In this document: positions 29,130 to 37,341 of the stretch, piece after piece
Layout: each line of letters begins with the position of its first letter
How positions within the stretch are numbered: the stretch's first letter is position 1
Translations under genes and position numbers: made by a program
Assembly: GCF_033546935.1 (NCBI RefSeq)
Contig: NZ_CP137854.1
Location: 4,526,001-4,590,000, forward strand
Reading direction: 5' to 3'
Source: Xylophilus sp. GOD-11R
GTDB taxonomy: Bacteria; Pseudomonadota; Gammaproteobacteria; Burkholderiales; Burkholderiaceae_C
Length of the DNA: 64,000 bases
Notes under the pieces: generated by a model
The model's database searches: none
Told to the model about the DNA's origin: nothing
The model's input: only the letters and a program-made list of their open reading frames with translations

Positions 29130-29390
29130 TCAGGCAGGCTGCAGCAGGGCCGTCAGGCCCCCGCGGCCGTCGAGGGCCATGAGGTCGTCGCAGCCACCGA
29201 CGTGGGTTTCACCGATGAAGATTTGCGGCACGGTGCGGCGACCGGTGCGCTCCATCATCGCGGCGCGGGCGGCCGGGTCGGAATCGATCCGGATCTCGTG
29301 GATTTCTTCCACGCCCTTGGACTTGAGGATCTGCTTGGCGCGAATGCAATAAGGGCAAACGGCCGTCGTGTACATGGTGACGTTTTGCAT
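29130..29390 (-). CDS. grxC: Glutaredoxin 3
   Basis: An 86-residue dithiol glutaredoxin. The active site is CPYC in MYTTAVCPYCIRAKQILKSKG. The glutathione-binding TVPQIFIGETHVGGCDDL follows. I take the ATG at 29390 (MQNVTMYTTAVCPYC); an upstream in-frame ATG would add nine polar residues without homology. It lies between the rhodanese gene and secB. Confidence 0.95.
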   Translation of the reverse strand: MQNVTMYTTAVCPYCIRAKQILKSKGVEEIHEIRIDSDPAARAAMMERTGRRTVPQIFIGETHVGGCDDLMALDGRGGLTALLQPA

Positions 29391-29450
29391 GGGGCTATTC
29401 CGCTTCGATGGTTGCAAGCGCCTCGGCGAGGGTCTGTTGCGACCGCCGCT

Positions 29451-29861
29451 TCAGGCTTTTTCGAGCGGCAGGTTAGCTTCTTTCCAGGCCTTGAGCCCGC
29501 CGGCCAGCACTTGAGCCTGTTCGTAACCCAGTTTCTTGACGGTCGACAGCGCACGCGAGGCACGGCCTCCGGTCGGGCAGACGATGATCACCGGCAAGGC
29601 CTTGTTCTTCACCGCGCCGGGAAGCTTGGCTTCCAGTTCGCCCAGCGGAATGTTGCGGGCACCGGCCAGGCGGGTGCCCGCGGCGAATTCCTCGGTTTCA
29701 CGCACGTCGATCACGACGGCTTTCTGCTGGTTGATCAGTTGCACCGCGCGGGCCGGCGTGAGGTCACCGCCGACGGCGCCCCGGATCAGGGGCCAGATCA
29801 ACAGGGCGCCGGATACGATGGCGATGAGAAAGAGCGACCAGTTGTCGATGACGAATTTCAC
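29451..29861 (-). CDS. Membrane-anchored rhodanese-like protein
   Basis: A 136-residue single-domain rhodanese with one N-terminal transmembrane helix (WSLFLIAIVSGALLIWPLI, about residues 8-27). The domain has VVIDVRETEEFAAGTRLAGARNIPLGEL and an active-site loop starting with Cys in IIVCPTGGRASRALSTVKKLGY, then VLAGGLKAW. The helix and preceding acidic residue suggest an inner-membrane anchor; side is not certain. It likely handles sulfur transfer or sulfide. The start codon is GTG at 29861. It is divergent from gpmA and upstream of grxC. Confidence 0.88.
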   Translation of the reverse strand: MKFVIDNWSLFLIAIVSGALLIWPLIRGAVGGDLTPARAVQLINQQKAVVIDVRETEEFAAGTRLAGARNIPLGELEAKLPGAVKNKALPVIIVCPTGGRASRALSTVKKLGYEQAQVLAGGLKAWKEANLPLEKA

Positions 29862-29961
29862 ACGGTTCCTTCATGGGCTGAGTCCTCGATTCTAGAATGT
29901 CGCGTTTTCCCCAGTGCCCCGGCTCCTCGGAGTCACCCTCGACCGCATCGAAAGGCGCCCC

Positions 29962-30705
29962 TTGTACAAGCTCGTTCTCATCCGCCACGGCGAATCGACC
30001 TGGAATCTCGAAAACCGCTTCACCGGGTGGACCGACGTGGACCTCACCGACACCGGGATCGAGCAGGCCAAGCAGGCCGGCCGGCTGCTGAAGGCCGAAG
30101 GCTACGACTTCGACATCGCCCACACCAGCGTGCTCAAACGCGCCACCCGGACGCTCTGGCACGTGCTCGACGAGCTCGACCGCACCTGGCTGCCGGTGGT
30201 GCACAGCTGGCGCCTGAACGAGCGCCACTACGGCGGACTGCAGGGCCTGAACAAGTCGGACATGGCCAAGCAGTTCGGCGATGAGCAAGTGCTGGTCTGG
30301 CGCCGCAGCTACGACACGCCGCCGCCGCCGCTGGCGTCCGACGACCCGCGCAGCGAAGCCGGCGATCGCCGCTATGCCAAACTGGCCGCCGGCGAGATGC
30401 CGCTGACCGAATGCCTGAAGGACACCGTCGCGCGCGTGCTGCCCTTCTGGAACGAATCCATGGCACCGGCCATCAAGAGCGGCAAGCGGCTGGTGGTGGC
30501 GGCGCACGGCAATTCGATCCGCGCGCTCGTCAAATACCTCGACGACGTGTCCGAGGCCGACATCGTGGGCCTGAACATTCCGAACGGCATTCCGCTGGTC
30601 TACGAACTCGATGCCGATCTCAAGCCACTGCGCCATTACTACCTGGGCGACCAGGAGGCGGCCGCCAAGGCCGCAGCTGCCGTCGCGGCGCAGGGCAAGC
30701 GTTGA
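29962..30705 (+). CDS. gpmA: 2,3-bisphosphoglycerate-dependent phosphoglycerate mutase
   Basis: A 247-residue glycolytic/gluconeogenic mutase. The phosphohistidine loop is [23 protein letters not shown], with the catalytic His at about residue 9. The second His lies in [20 protein letters not shown]. The [20 protein letters not shown] segment is specific to the cofactor-dependent family. I take the TTG at 29962 (Tyr-Lys-Leu follow), which places the protein at the family's usual N-terminus; an ATG at 29914 would add 16 residues without homology. The C-terminus ends in an Ala-rich tail. Confidence 0.95.
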   Translation: MYKLVLIRHGESTWNLENRFTGWTDVDLTDTGIEQAKQAGRLLKAEGYDFDIAHTSVLKRATRTLWHVLDELDRTWLPVVHSWRLNERHYGGLQGLNKSDMAKQFGDEQVLVWRRSYDTPPPPLASDDPRSEAGDRRYAKLAAGEMPLTECLKDTVARVLPFWNESMAPAIKSGKRLVVAAHGNSIRALVKYLDDVSEADIVGLNIPNGIPLVYELDADLKPLRHYYLGDQEAAAKAAAAVAAQGKR

Positions 30706-30749
30706 AATTCACGCTTTTCCTTACACAGCGCTCCATCTGTACGGAACCC

Positions 30750-30780
30750 TTACGTAGCGCAGTATTCCTAGGTGTATATT
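30750..30780 (+). promoter_or_regulatory. Candidate sigma-70 promoter of ctpA
   Basis: TTACGT (30750-30755) and TATATT (30775-30780) are separated by 19 bases, within an AT-richer patch between gpmA and ctpA. The spacing is wider than ideal and the -35 is weak, so this is only a candidate. Confidence 0.3.
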
Positions 30781-30823
30781 GATTCGCGCCTTCGGGCTTT
30801 CGCATAGGTTGCACAGGGTTTCT

Positions 30824-32260
30824 ATGAGCCAGAAATTGAAGACGGCGGGCTGGATTTCGGTAGGCGTCATCGCCGGCGCGCTGACGACCGTATCGCTGCA
30901 GACGGTCGCGCGGGGTGCCATGACGCCACTGCCGCTCGAAGAATTGCAGCAACTCGCCGCCGTCTACGGCATGGTCAAGACCGATTACGTCGAGCCGGTA
31001 GATGACAAGAAGCTGATCTCCGATGCCATTTCGGGCATGGTGGCCAGCCTCGATCCGCATTCGCAGTATTTCGACAAGAAGTCCTTCAAGGAATTCCGGG
31101 AAGGCACAACCGGCCGATTCGTCGGCGTGGGCATCGAAATCACCCAGGAAGACGGCTTGATCAAGGTGGTTTCGCCGATCGAGGGGTCGCCGGCCTTCCG
31201 GGCGGGCATCAAGACCAACGACCTGATCACGAAGATCGACGACACCGCCGTCAAGGGGCTGGCGCTCAACGACGCGGTCAAGCGCATGCGCGGCGAGCCG
31301 GGCACCAAGGTCACGCTCACGCTGTTCCGCAAGGACGAATCGCGCACCTTCCCGGTCACGATCACCCGCGAAGAGATCCGCACGCAGTCGGTGCGCGCCA
31401 AGATGATCGAGCCGGGCTACGCCTGGATTCGTCTCTCGCAATTCCAGGAACGCACGGTCGACGACTTCGTCACGAAGATCGACGACCTGTACAAGCAGGA
31501 CCCGAACATCAAGGGCATCGTGCTGGATCTGCGCAACGACCCGGGCGGTCTGCTCGACGCGGCCGTGGCGGTTTCGGCAGCCTTTTTGCCGGAAAACTCC
31601 ACCGTCGTTTCCACCAACGGCCAGCTCGCCGAGAGCAAGGCGGTCTACAAGGCGACGCCGGAGTTCTACCAGCGCCGCAGCGGTCCCGACCCCTTGCGCA
31701 GCCTGCCGGCCGCACTCAAGACGGTGCCGCTGATCGTGCTGGTGAACGAAGGCTCGGCTTCGGCCAGCGAAATCGTCGCCGGCGCGCTGCAGGACCACAA
31801 GCGCGCCACGCTGATGGGCAATCAAACCTTCGGCAAGGGCTCGGTGCAGACCGTGCGCCCACTCGGTCCGGATACGGGCCTGAAGATCACCACCGCGCGC
31901 TACTACACGCCGAGCGGCAAGTCGATCCAGGCGACCGGCATCGTGCCCGACGTGATGCTCGACGAGACGGCCGACGGCAATCTCTTTGCCGCGCTGCGCA
32001 CGCGTGAGGCCGATCTGGAGAAGCATCTGGCCAGCGGTCAGGGTGCCGAAGTGAAGGACGAAGGGCGCGAGAAGGCCCGCGAAGAAGCGCGCAAGCGCCT
32101 TGAAGCGGAAGCCGAGTCCAAGAAGCCGCCGCCGAAGATGCCGGAATTCGGCACCGACCAGGACTTCCAGCTGAAGCAGGCGATCAACCGCTTCAAGGGC
32201 CAGCCGGTCATGGTCAGTAAGACGCTCGTCGAACGCAAGGACGAGAAGAAAGAGAACTGA
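30824..32260 (+). CDS. ctpA: S41 family C-terminal processing peptidase
   Basis: A 478-residue periplasmic serine protease. The N-terminal hydrophobic segment (about residues 6-26) is a signal peptide or anchor. A PDZ domain follows (GIEITQEDGLIKVVSPIEGSPAFRAGIKTNDLITKIDD), then the S41 core with the catalytic Ser in LVNEGSASASEIVAGALQDHKRA and the Lys in GNQTFGKGSVQTVRPL. The C-terminal tail is charged. The enzyme trims the C-termini of envelope proteins. I take the ATG at 30824 (MSQKLKTAGW). A strong terminator follows at 32283. Confidence 0.95.
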   Translation: MSQKLKTAGWISVGVIAGALTTVSLQTVARGAMTPLPLEELQQLAAVYGMVKTDYVEPVDDKKLISDAISGMVASLDPHSQYFDKKSFKEFREGTTGRFVGVGIEITQEDGLIKVVSPIEGSPAFRAGIKTNDLITKIDDTAVKGLALNDAVKRMRGEPGTKVTLTLFRKDESRTFPVTITREEIRTQSVRAKMIEPGYAWIRLSQFQERTVDDFVTKIDDLYKQDPNIKGIVLDLRNDPGGLLDAAVAVSAAFLPENSTVVSTNGQLAESKAVYKATPEFYQRRSGPDPLRSLPAALKTVPLIVLVNEGSASASEIVAGALQDHKRATLMGNQTFGKGSVQTVRPLGPDTGLKITTARYYTPSGKSIQATGIVPDVMLDETADGNLFAALRTREADLEKHLASGQGAEVKDEGREKAREEARKRLEAEAESKKPPPKMPEFGTDQDFQLKQAINRFKGQPVMVSKTLVERKDEKKEN

Positions 32261-32282
32261 GGCCGCCTTTCGCGGCGCCCAG

Positions 32283-32317
32283 GGCCCCGTACGGACCTCG
32301 TCCGACGGGGCCTTTTT
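32283..32317 (+). terminator. Rho-independent terminator after ctpA
   Basis: GGCCCCGT (32283-32290) pairs with ACGGGGCC (32305-32312), extended inward by CGGAC/GTCCG around CTC, and followed by TTTTT (32313-32317). Confidence 0.9.
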
Positions 32318-32330
32318 CATGGTGAACCGG

Positions 32331-33119
32331 ATGAACGACGACGAACTGCTGCGCTACTCGCGGCATATCCTGCTGGACGCGATCGGCATCGAAGGACAGG
32401 AGCGTTTCGCTCACGCGCACCTGCTCATCGTCGGCGCCGGCGGCCTGGGCTGCGCGGCCGGCCTCTACCTGGGTGCGGCCGGCGTCGGCCGCGTCACCCT
32501 GGTCGACGACGACCGCGTCGACCTGACCAACCTGCAGCGGCAGATCGCCCATGGCACGGCCAGCGTCGGCAGCTTCAAGGTCGATTCGCTCGCGGCATCC
32601 ATCACGGCAATCAACCCGCTGGTCACGATCGAACGGCGGTACGAGCGCGCGGACGCGGCCTGGCTCGAGGCTCTGTTGCCGACCTGCGATCTGGTCGTGG
32701 ATTGCTGCGACAACTTCGCCACGCGTCAACTCGTCAATGCAGCCTGCGTTCAGGCAGGCAAGCCGCTCGTGTCGGGTGCCGCCATCGGCTTCGACGGGCA
32801 GTTGGCTATCTATGACCCGGCGCAGGCCGACAGCCCCTGCTATGCCTGCGTGTTCCCGCCGACCGCATCGGTTGAGGAAGTCGCCTGCGCGACCATGGGC
32901 GTGTTTGCGCCTCTCGTCGGCATGATCGGTACCGCGCAGGCGGCGTTGGCATTGCAATGGCTGCTGGCACACGGCGCGCCCAAATACGCCCAAACGATGG
33001 CGGCGTCACGCGGCGGCACCTTGCGCATGCTCGATGGCCGCAGCCTCGAATGGTCGAGCATGCGCATCGCCCGCGACCCGGGCTGCCCGGTGTGCGGCGG
33101 GCGGCACCTCAACGGTTGA
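32331..33119 (+). CDS. ThiF/MoeB/HesA family adenylyltransferase (E1-like)
   Basis: A protein of about 262 residues that adenylates the C-terminal Gly-Gly of a sulfur-carrier protein such as MoaD or ThiS. ATP binding is in LLIVGAGGLGCAAGLYLGAAGVGRVTLVDDDRVDLTNLQRQI, including the arginine finger. DLVVDCCDNFATRQLVNAAC is conserved. Two CxxC pairs for structural zinc are present, CYAC near the middle and CPVC near the C-terminus. I prefer the ATG at 32331; an ATG at 32319 starts immediately after the ctpA terminator. MoeB and ThiF cannot be separated from sequence alone. It overlaps the convergent AsmA gene by 11 bases. Confidence 0.9.
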   Translation: MNDDELLRYSRHILLDAIGIEGQERFAHAHLLIVGAGGLGCAAGLYLGAAGVGRVTLVDDDRVDLTNLQRQIAHGTASVGSFKVDSLAASITAINPLVTIERRYERADAAWLEALLPTCDLVVDCCDNFATRQLVNAACVQAGKPLVSGAAIGFDGQLAIYDPAQADSPCYACVFPPTASVEEVACATMGVFAPLVGMIGTAQAALALQWLLAHGAPKYAQTMAASRGGTLRMLDGRSLEWSSMRIARDPGCPVCGGRHLNG

Positions 33120-35130
33120 CAGGCTTTGGTGCGTCGGTCTGCACCAGCAGGCGCTGGCAATCGGCGTCCTCGCCCGGACCGGTCTCGATAGTGGCAGCCA
33201 GCGCCAGGAAGGGATTGATCAGGCCGAGCGCGACCGCTGCCGCCGCCCTGCCCGCCAGCGCGCCCTTGTCGGGGAACGCCGACGGATCGCCCAGCGTGCC
33301 CTGGATGATCAGCGGCGAACGCAGGCTCAGGATGCTCATGTCCTTGGGCTGCGGCTTGAGCGTGATGTAGAGGCTTTCGTCCTGCAGGTTGATGCGGCCA
33401 TCGCCGTTGACCACCGTGTCGGTCGTGTCGAAGACGATGCCCTTGCTGGTCATCAGGCCGTCTTTCACGTCGAAGGCCGCCGCGCCGCAACGCATGCGCA
33501 CTTCCTTGTCGCCGCGCAGGAAGAACTTGATCACCTCGCCGCCGTCGAGGCCCACGAACTCCAGCAGGATGTTGCTGAACTGCCCGCTGCCCACGAGCAC
33601 GCCGGTTTCGCCGTTGGCGTGGGCCAGCATGGTGGCGACTGAGTCGCCACGCGCCTTCAGGTCAACCCGCAGGCTGACATTTCCGAAGCTGCTCTTGCTG
33701 CTTTCAATGGCCGGGAAGAGGCGATTGATCTGCAGGGCGCGCGCTTCCAGCTTGGTCGATACCGCCGGTGGCTTCTGGGCGCTGTCGACATGGATGTTGC
33801 CCACGATATGCCCGCCCGCCACGCCGAGGTCCAGGGGATCGAGCACCAGCACGCCGTCGGTCAACTTGACGTGGACCTTGCCGCTGTCGAGCGGCAGCTC
33901 CTTGATGTGCTGGATCTTCTGCGCTGAGTAGCTCACGTCGGCATTCATGGCGTTGAGCTTTTCCAGGTCGAGCTTGGCAGTCGGCAGCACCTTGCCGCCT
34001 CCGCGCTTGCCCTTCTGGGCGGAGGCGGCCGTCACGGCCGGCACGGTGCCGGCCGAGCTCTCACGGCTGCCCTTGGTGGGCGTCGGCGCCAGGCCGATGA
34101 CCGGCGCGAGATCGTTGAAGTCGAGCAGCTTGGACTGCACCTCGCCCGACAGCTTGGCCTTAGAACCCCCGCCGTCGTAGCGAAGATGACCGCCCAGGTC
34201 GGAGCTGCCGAGCTTGCCTTCCATGTCGGCCACATCCCAGGCGTCGCCCTGCTTGCGCAGATGGCCTTTGAGCGCATAGGGCGGTGTGTCCGGCAGCACC
34301 ACGCCGATGAGCTGGTAGAGGTCGGCCAGGTTCTGACCCTGGATCTGCGCCTGTGCGTCCACGCCCTCGAGTGTGGACAGGTTGCCGATGCTGCCCTTGG
34401 CAGCCAACCGGGTCTGGCCGGCAGACGCCTTGAGCTCGACCGGAAACGGCGCCGTCTGCGCGCCCGGAGACAGTTGCAGCAGGCTGCCGGTGCGCCCGGC
34501 TGCGGCGAAGGGCTGTTTTTGCCAGGTGCCCTTGGCATCGAAGGTGAACGGCATCGCGCCGGGCACGTCCTTGTCCAGTTGCTGGTCGATGCCGAACGCC
34601 ACCGTGATGTCGGCGCCCTTCTCAGCGGCCAGGAAATGCAGGCGGCCCCGGTCGACCAGGAGATGGCCGATGTCCGGCGTAGTGCTGGTGTCCGACGTGT
34701 CCTTGCCGAAGGCCCAGGTGCGCCGGCCGTCCGGCTCCATCTGCAAGCCGATCTCTGGCTGCTGCAGGGTCACCGAGGGCAGCACCACCTTGCCGCTGAC
34801 CAACGGCCACAGCCGGATGCCGATTTCCGCCTTTTCGGCCTTCACCAGATAGGGATCCTTGGCCCAGGACGGGTTGGCGAATTCGATGCCGTCGGCGATG
34901 ACAGTAGTCGTACGCCCCAGCTTCACGTCCAGATGACGGGTAATGGCGAAATGGCGTCCCGTCTTATCGCTCACATACCGGTTGATCGGGCCCCGCAACC
35001 AGTCCCACGGGAAGAAAATCACCAGCAGCACCAGCGCCAGCACGATGACGACCAACGTGACCAGGATGCGCGCGGCCAGGCTTTTGCGAGGCTCATGCGG
35101 CGCGGTTGGTGGTGATGTGACGGCGTTCAT
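33109..35130 (-). CDS. AsmA family protein
   Basis: A 673-residue envelope protein with an N-terminal transmembrane helix (ILVTLVVIVLALVLLVIFFPW, about residues 22-42) and a long periplasmic region rich in beta structure. AsmA hallmarks include GRHFAITRHLDVKLGRTTTVIADGIEFANPSW, KAEIGIRLWPLVSGKVVLPSVTLQQPEI, and in the C-terminal part DVSYSAQKIQHIKELPLDSGKVHVKLTDGVL and GTLGDPSAFPDKG. AsmA-like proteins are linked to phospholipid transport and outer-membrane homeostasis. GGAG precedes the ATG at 35130. The gene overlaps the upstream lipocalin stop by four bases. Confidence 0.9.
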   Translation of the reverse strand: MNAVTSPPTAPHEPRKSLAARILVTLVVIVLALVLLVIFFPWDWLRGPINRYVSDKTGRHFAITRHLDVKLGRTTTVIADGIEFANPSWAKDPYLVKAEKAEIGIRLWPLVSGKVVLPSVTLQQPEIGLQMEPDGRRTWAFGKDTSDTSTTPDIGHLLVDRGRLHFLAAEKGADITVAFGIDQQLDKDVPGAMPFTFDAKGTWQKQPFAAAGRTGSLLQLSPGAQTAPFPVELKASAGQTRLAAKGSIGNLSTLEGVDAQAQIQGQNLADLYQLIGVVLPDTPPYALKGHLRKQGDAWDVADMEGKLGSSDLGGHLRYDGGGSKAKLSGEVQSKLLDFNDLAPVIGLAPTPTKGSRESSAGTVPAVTAASAQKGKRGGGKVLPTAKLDLEKLNAMNADVSYSAQKIQHIKELPLDSGKVHVKLTDGVLVLDPLDLGVAGGHIVGNIHVDSAQKPPAVSTKLEARALQINRLFPAIESSKSSFGNVSLRVDLKARGDSVATMLAHANGETGVLVGSGQFSNILLEFVGLDGGEVIKFFLRGDKEVRMRCGAAAFDVKDGLMTSKGIVFDTTDTVVNGDGRINLQDESLYITLKPQPKDMSILSLRSPLIIQGTLGDPSAFPDKGALAGRAAAAVALGLINPFLALAATIETGPGEDADCQRLLVQTDAPKPVNR

Positions 35131-35822
35131 GGTTCGTCTCCGACGGATGGTGTTGTGGCGCCTGGCTCGCTGGGAGCGTGGGCAGGTGATTCGGCAGGTG
35201 ATTCCGGGGGAGCCGTCGGCACCGCGTTGGGTTCGGTTTGCGTCGTGCGCACGACTCGACGGGCATCGAAGCCCAGCGCCGCCGCCCGTTCGATCCAGGC
35301 ATTGATTTCCGCTTCGGGGCGTTGCGGCGAGCGGGACAAGAGCCAGAGATATTCGCGGTCTGGCGTGCCGACCAGCGCGGTACGGTAGTCCTCGTCGAGG
35401 CCGAACACCCAATAGTCGCCCCATACCGCTGGCAGCCAGGACAACCAGCGTGGCGCGAAGCGCACTTTCAGTTTTCCGGCGTCGCCATGGGTGCGCCGGG
35501 CATCCCCGGTTGCGATGTCCGCAGAAGCATCGCTGCGGTCACATTGATTGACGACTTGCAGGCGCCCGTCGGGCAAGGCCCGGTACTCCGCCGTGACGTT
35601 GGCTGCGCACTTTCGCTGAAAGCTGTTGGGCAACCTCGCCAACTCATACCACTTGCCCGCATAACGCGGCCAGTCGACATGGGGGACGACCGGCACCGCC
35701 ACGGGCTGGGCGGCGAGCGTTGCAAGCGGCAGGATCGACATCCCCAACGCCAGCACCCATCGCATCGGTCGGCTGGGAATACGCAGTGCTGGAGGCATGG
35801 CGAGGGACGGTGAAAACCGCAT
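35127..35822 (-). CDS. Lipocalin family protein (Blc-like)
   Basis: A lipocalin of up to 231 residues. The core has the family signature WPRYAGKWYELARLPNSFQRKC, the middle VTAEYRALPDGRLQVVNQC, and YWVFGLDEDYRTALVGTPDREYLWLLSRSPQ, which is typical of bacterial Blc. The N-terminal stretch MRWVLALGMSILPLATLAAQ is a signal peptide. No lipobox Cys is visible, so it looks secreted rather than lipidated. The true start may be at 35765 (MRWVLA); 35822 is the longest option. The Pro/Ser/Ala-rich C-terminal tail is an extra compared with short Blc. It is likely cotranscribed with the AsmA gene, so both could act in envelope lipid handling. Confidence 0.87.
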   Translation of the reverse strand: MRFSPSLAMPPALRIPSRPMRWVLALGMSILPLATLAAQPVAVPVVPHVDWPRYAGKWYELARLPNSFQRKCAANVTAEYRALPDGRLQVVNQCDRSDASADIATGDARRTHGDAGKLKVRFAPRWLSWLPAVWGDYWVFGLDEDYRTALVGTPDREYLWLLSRSPQRPEAEINAWIERAAALGFDARRVVRTTQTEPNAVPTAPPESPAESPAHAPSEPGATTPSVGDEP

Positions 35823-36083
35823 GTAGGCGTCTGCTTTCTTCTTATCGGTAACAGACCCTGCATGGTGGGCGCAGGCACACCCGCAGACGGTCGTCCCAGG
35901 CGAGAAATGACCGTCGTCCCCTGCCTACAGCCCCGCGCGAAACGATCACACAATGACACACGCGACACCACTGGCACAATGTTCAGGCACGGCTCACAAT
36001 GTTCGAACGCCGGCTTTTTCACTTGGGCCCCGGCCTGCGAGCCGAGGTATGCAATCGATCTGGATGGACGAAAAACCTTGGGA

Positions 36084-36506
36084 TTGAGAACGTACATCGT
36101 TGAAGACAACGTCACGATTCGCGAGAACCTGATCGGTACGCTCGAGGAACTGGCACGGATCCAGACGGTCGGCATTGCGGAAACGGAAAACGAAGGCCGG
36201 CACTGGCTCGAGCACCATCCCGAGATGTGGGACCTGGCCATCGTCGACCTGTTCCTCAAGCAGGGAAGCGGGCTGGGAATTCTGGCCGCATGCAAACAGC
36301 GGCTTCCGCATCAAAAGGTGGCCGTCCTCAGCAACTACGCCACGCCGGATATCCGCACCCGTTGCGCGCAACTCGGCGTGGACGCCGTGTTTGACAAATC
36401 CAACGAGATCGACGCCCTGGTCGACTACTGCATCCAGCACAGCGTGCGCGCGTCGGCCGACGCGGCGAGCGCGACGACGGCCGACGCGCGACCCACTGCG
36501 GGCTGA
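36084..36506 (+). CDS. Stand-alone response-regulator receiver protein
   Basis: A single receiver domain of about 140 residues without an output domain. RTYIVEDNVTIRENLIGTLEEL supplies the acidic Glu-Asp pair. The phosphoacceptor Asp is in LAIVDLFLKQGSGLGIL, the Ser in VAVLSNYATPDIR, and the conserved Lys in DAVFDKSNEIDALVDYC. The C-terminal tail is Ala/Thr-rich. The start is uncertain: TTG at 36084 places it at the family N-terminus, and upstream ATGs in the same frame lead into non-homologous sequence. It lies beside, and convergent with, a NarL-type regulator whose divergent neighbour is a histidine kinase, so it may act in the same phosphorelay. Confidence 0.82.
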   Translation: MRTYIVEDNVTIRENLIGTLEELARIQTVGIAETENEGRHWLEHHPEMWDLAIVDLFLKQGSGLGILAACKQRLPHQKVAVLSNYATPDIRTRCAQLGVDAVFDKSNEIDALVDYCIQHSVRASADAASATTADARPTAG

Positions 36507-36526
36507 ACGCGTTCCGCCAAACGTGG

Positions 36527-36560
36527 CAAGGCCCTGGCAGCTCGCGCTGCCAGGGCCTTG
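36527..36560. terminator. Bidirectional terminator between convergent response-regulator genes
   Basis: CAAGGCCCTGGCAGC (36527-36541) pairs perfectly with GCTGCCAGGGCCTTG (36546-36560) around TCGC. No long T-run follows, but the 15-base perfect stem between convergent stops makes a terminator the likely role. Confidence 0.75.
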
Positions 36561-36582
36561 TCGTTGAAGCGAAGCGCGGTGA

Positions 36583-37215
36583 TCAGTCGATCAGCTTGTT
36601 CTTCAGTGCGTAGTAGGTGAGATCGCTGTTGGAAGCGAGATTCATCTTTTCCATCAAGCGGGTGCGGTAGGTGCTGACCGTCTTCACGCTGAGCGACAAG
36701 GACTTGGCGATGTCGCCGGCCGTCTCGCCCTTGGCGAGTTTGAGGAACACCTGAAATTCGCGCTCGGACAGCAGTTCGTGTGCCGGCGCGTCATCCTTGC
36801 GATTGAGCTGCTGGGCCAGCAGGTCGGCCACGGCCGGCGTGATGTAGCGGCGGCCCAGCGAGATGGTGCGCACCGCGTTCACGATCTCCATCGGATCGCA
36901 TTCCTTGTTGAGATAGCCGCTGGCGCCCTGACGGATCAGGTTCATCGCGTAATGCTCTTCGGGATAGCCGCTGAGGATGAGGATGCCGACGTCCGGCGCC
37001 TTGGCGCGGATCATGCCGAGGGCGTCGAGGCCGGTCTGGCCGGGCATCGACAAATCCATCACCAGGACGTCTATCTCGGTAGTACGGATGAGGTCGATGG
37101 CTTCGCGGCCGTTGGAGGCTTCACCGACGACACGAAGATCGACGTGGTCCGAGAAAAACTGCTTGAGACCTGAACGCACGATCGCGTGGTCGTCCACAAT
37201 TCCGATTTTGATCAT
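36583..37215 (-). CDS. NarL/FixJ-family response regulator
   Basis: A 210-residue response regulator. The N-terminal receiver has IKIGIVDDHAIVRSGLKQFF, the phosphoacceptor Asp in VLVMDLSMPGQTGLDAL, and GASGYLNKECDP with the conserved Lys. A LuxR-type helix-turn-helix follows: LSEREFQVFLKLAKGETAGDIAKSLSLSVKTVSTYRTRLMEKMNL. AGGAAG lies seven bases before the ATG. It is divergent from the CHASE3 histidine kinase, which is its probable partner. Possible targets include the neighbouring small envelope-protein genes; no operator was identified. Confidence 0.94.
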   Translation of the reverse strand: MIKIGIVDDHAIVRSGLKQFFSDHVDLRVVGEASNGREAIDLIRTTEIDVLVMDLSMPGQTGLDALGMIRAKAPDVGILILSGYPEEHYAMNLIRQGASGYLNKECDPMEIVNAVRTISLGRRYITPAVADLLAQQLNRKDDAPAHELLSEREFQVFLKLAKGETAGDIAKSLSLSVKTVSTYRTRLMEKMNLASNSDLTYYALKNKLID

Positions 37216-37341
37216 TTAGAGTCTTCCTGGGCTGCCCGGGACGGGATCGCGGGCACAATGCCTGAAGCCAACACGCTGAGGCGTCGTTTAAGCTTTCCTG
37301 TCGATTATTCACGAAATATCCCACGGGACTCCGAGTTTTCG

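Noticed and set aside
32319..32330. ATG at 32319 as start of the ThiF/MoeB-type gene
   Set aside because: It immediately follows the T-run of the ctpA terminator and adds four residues not needed by the family; 32331 is preferred.
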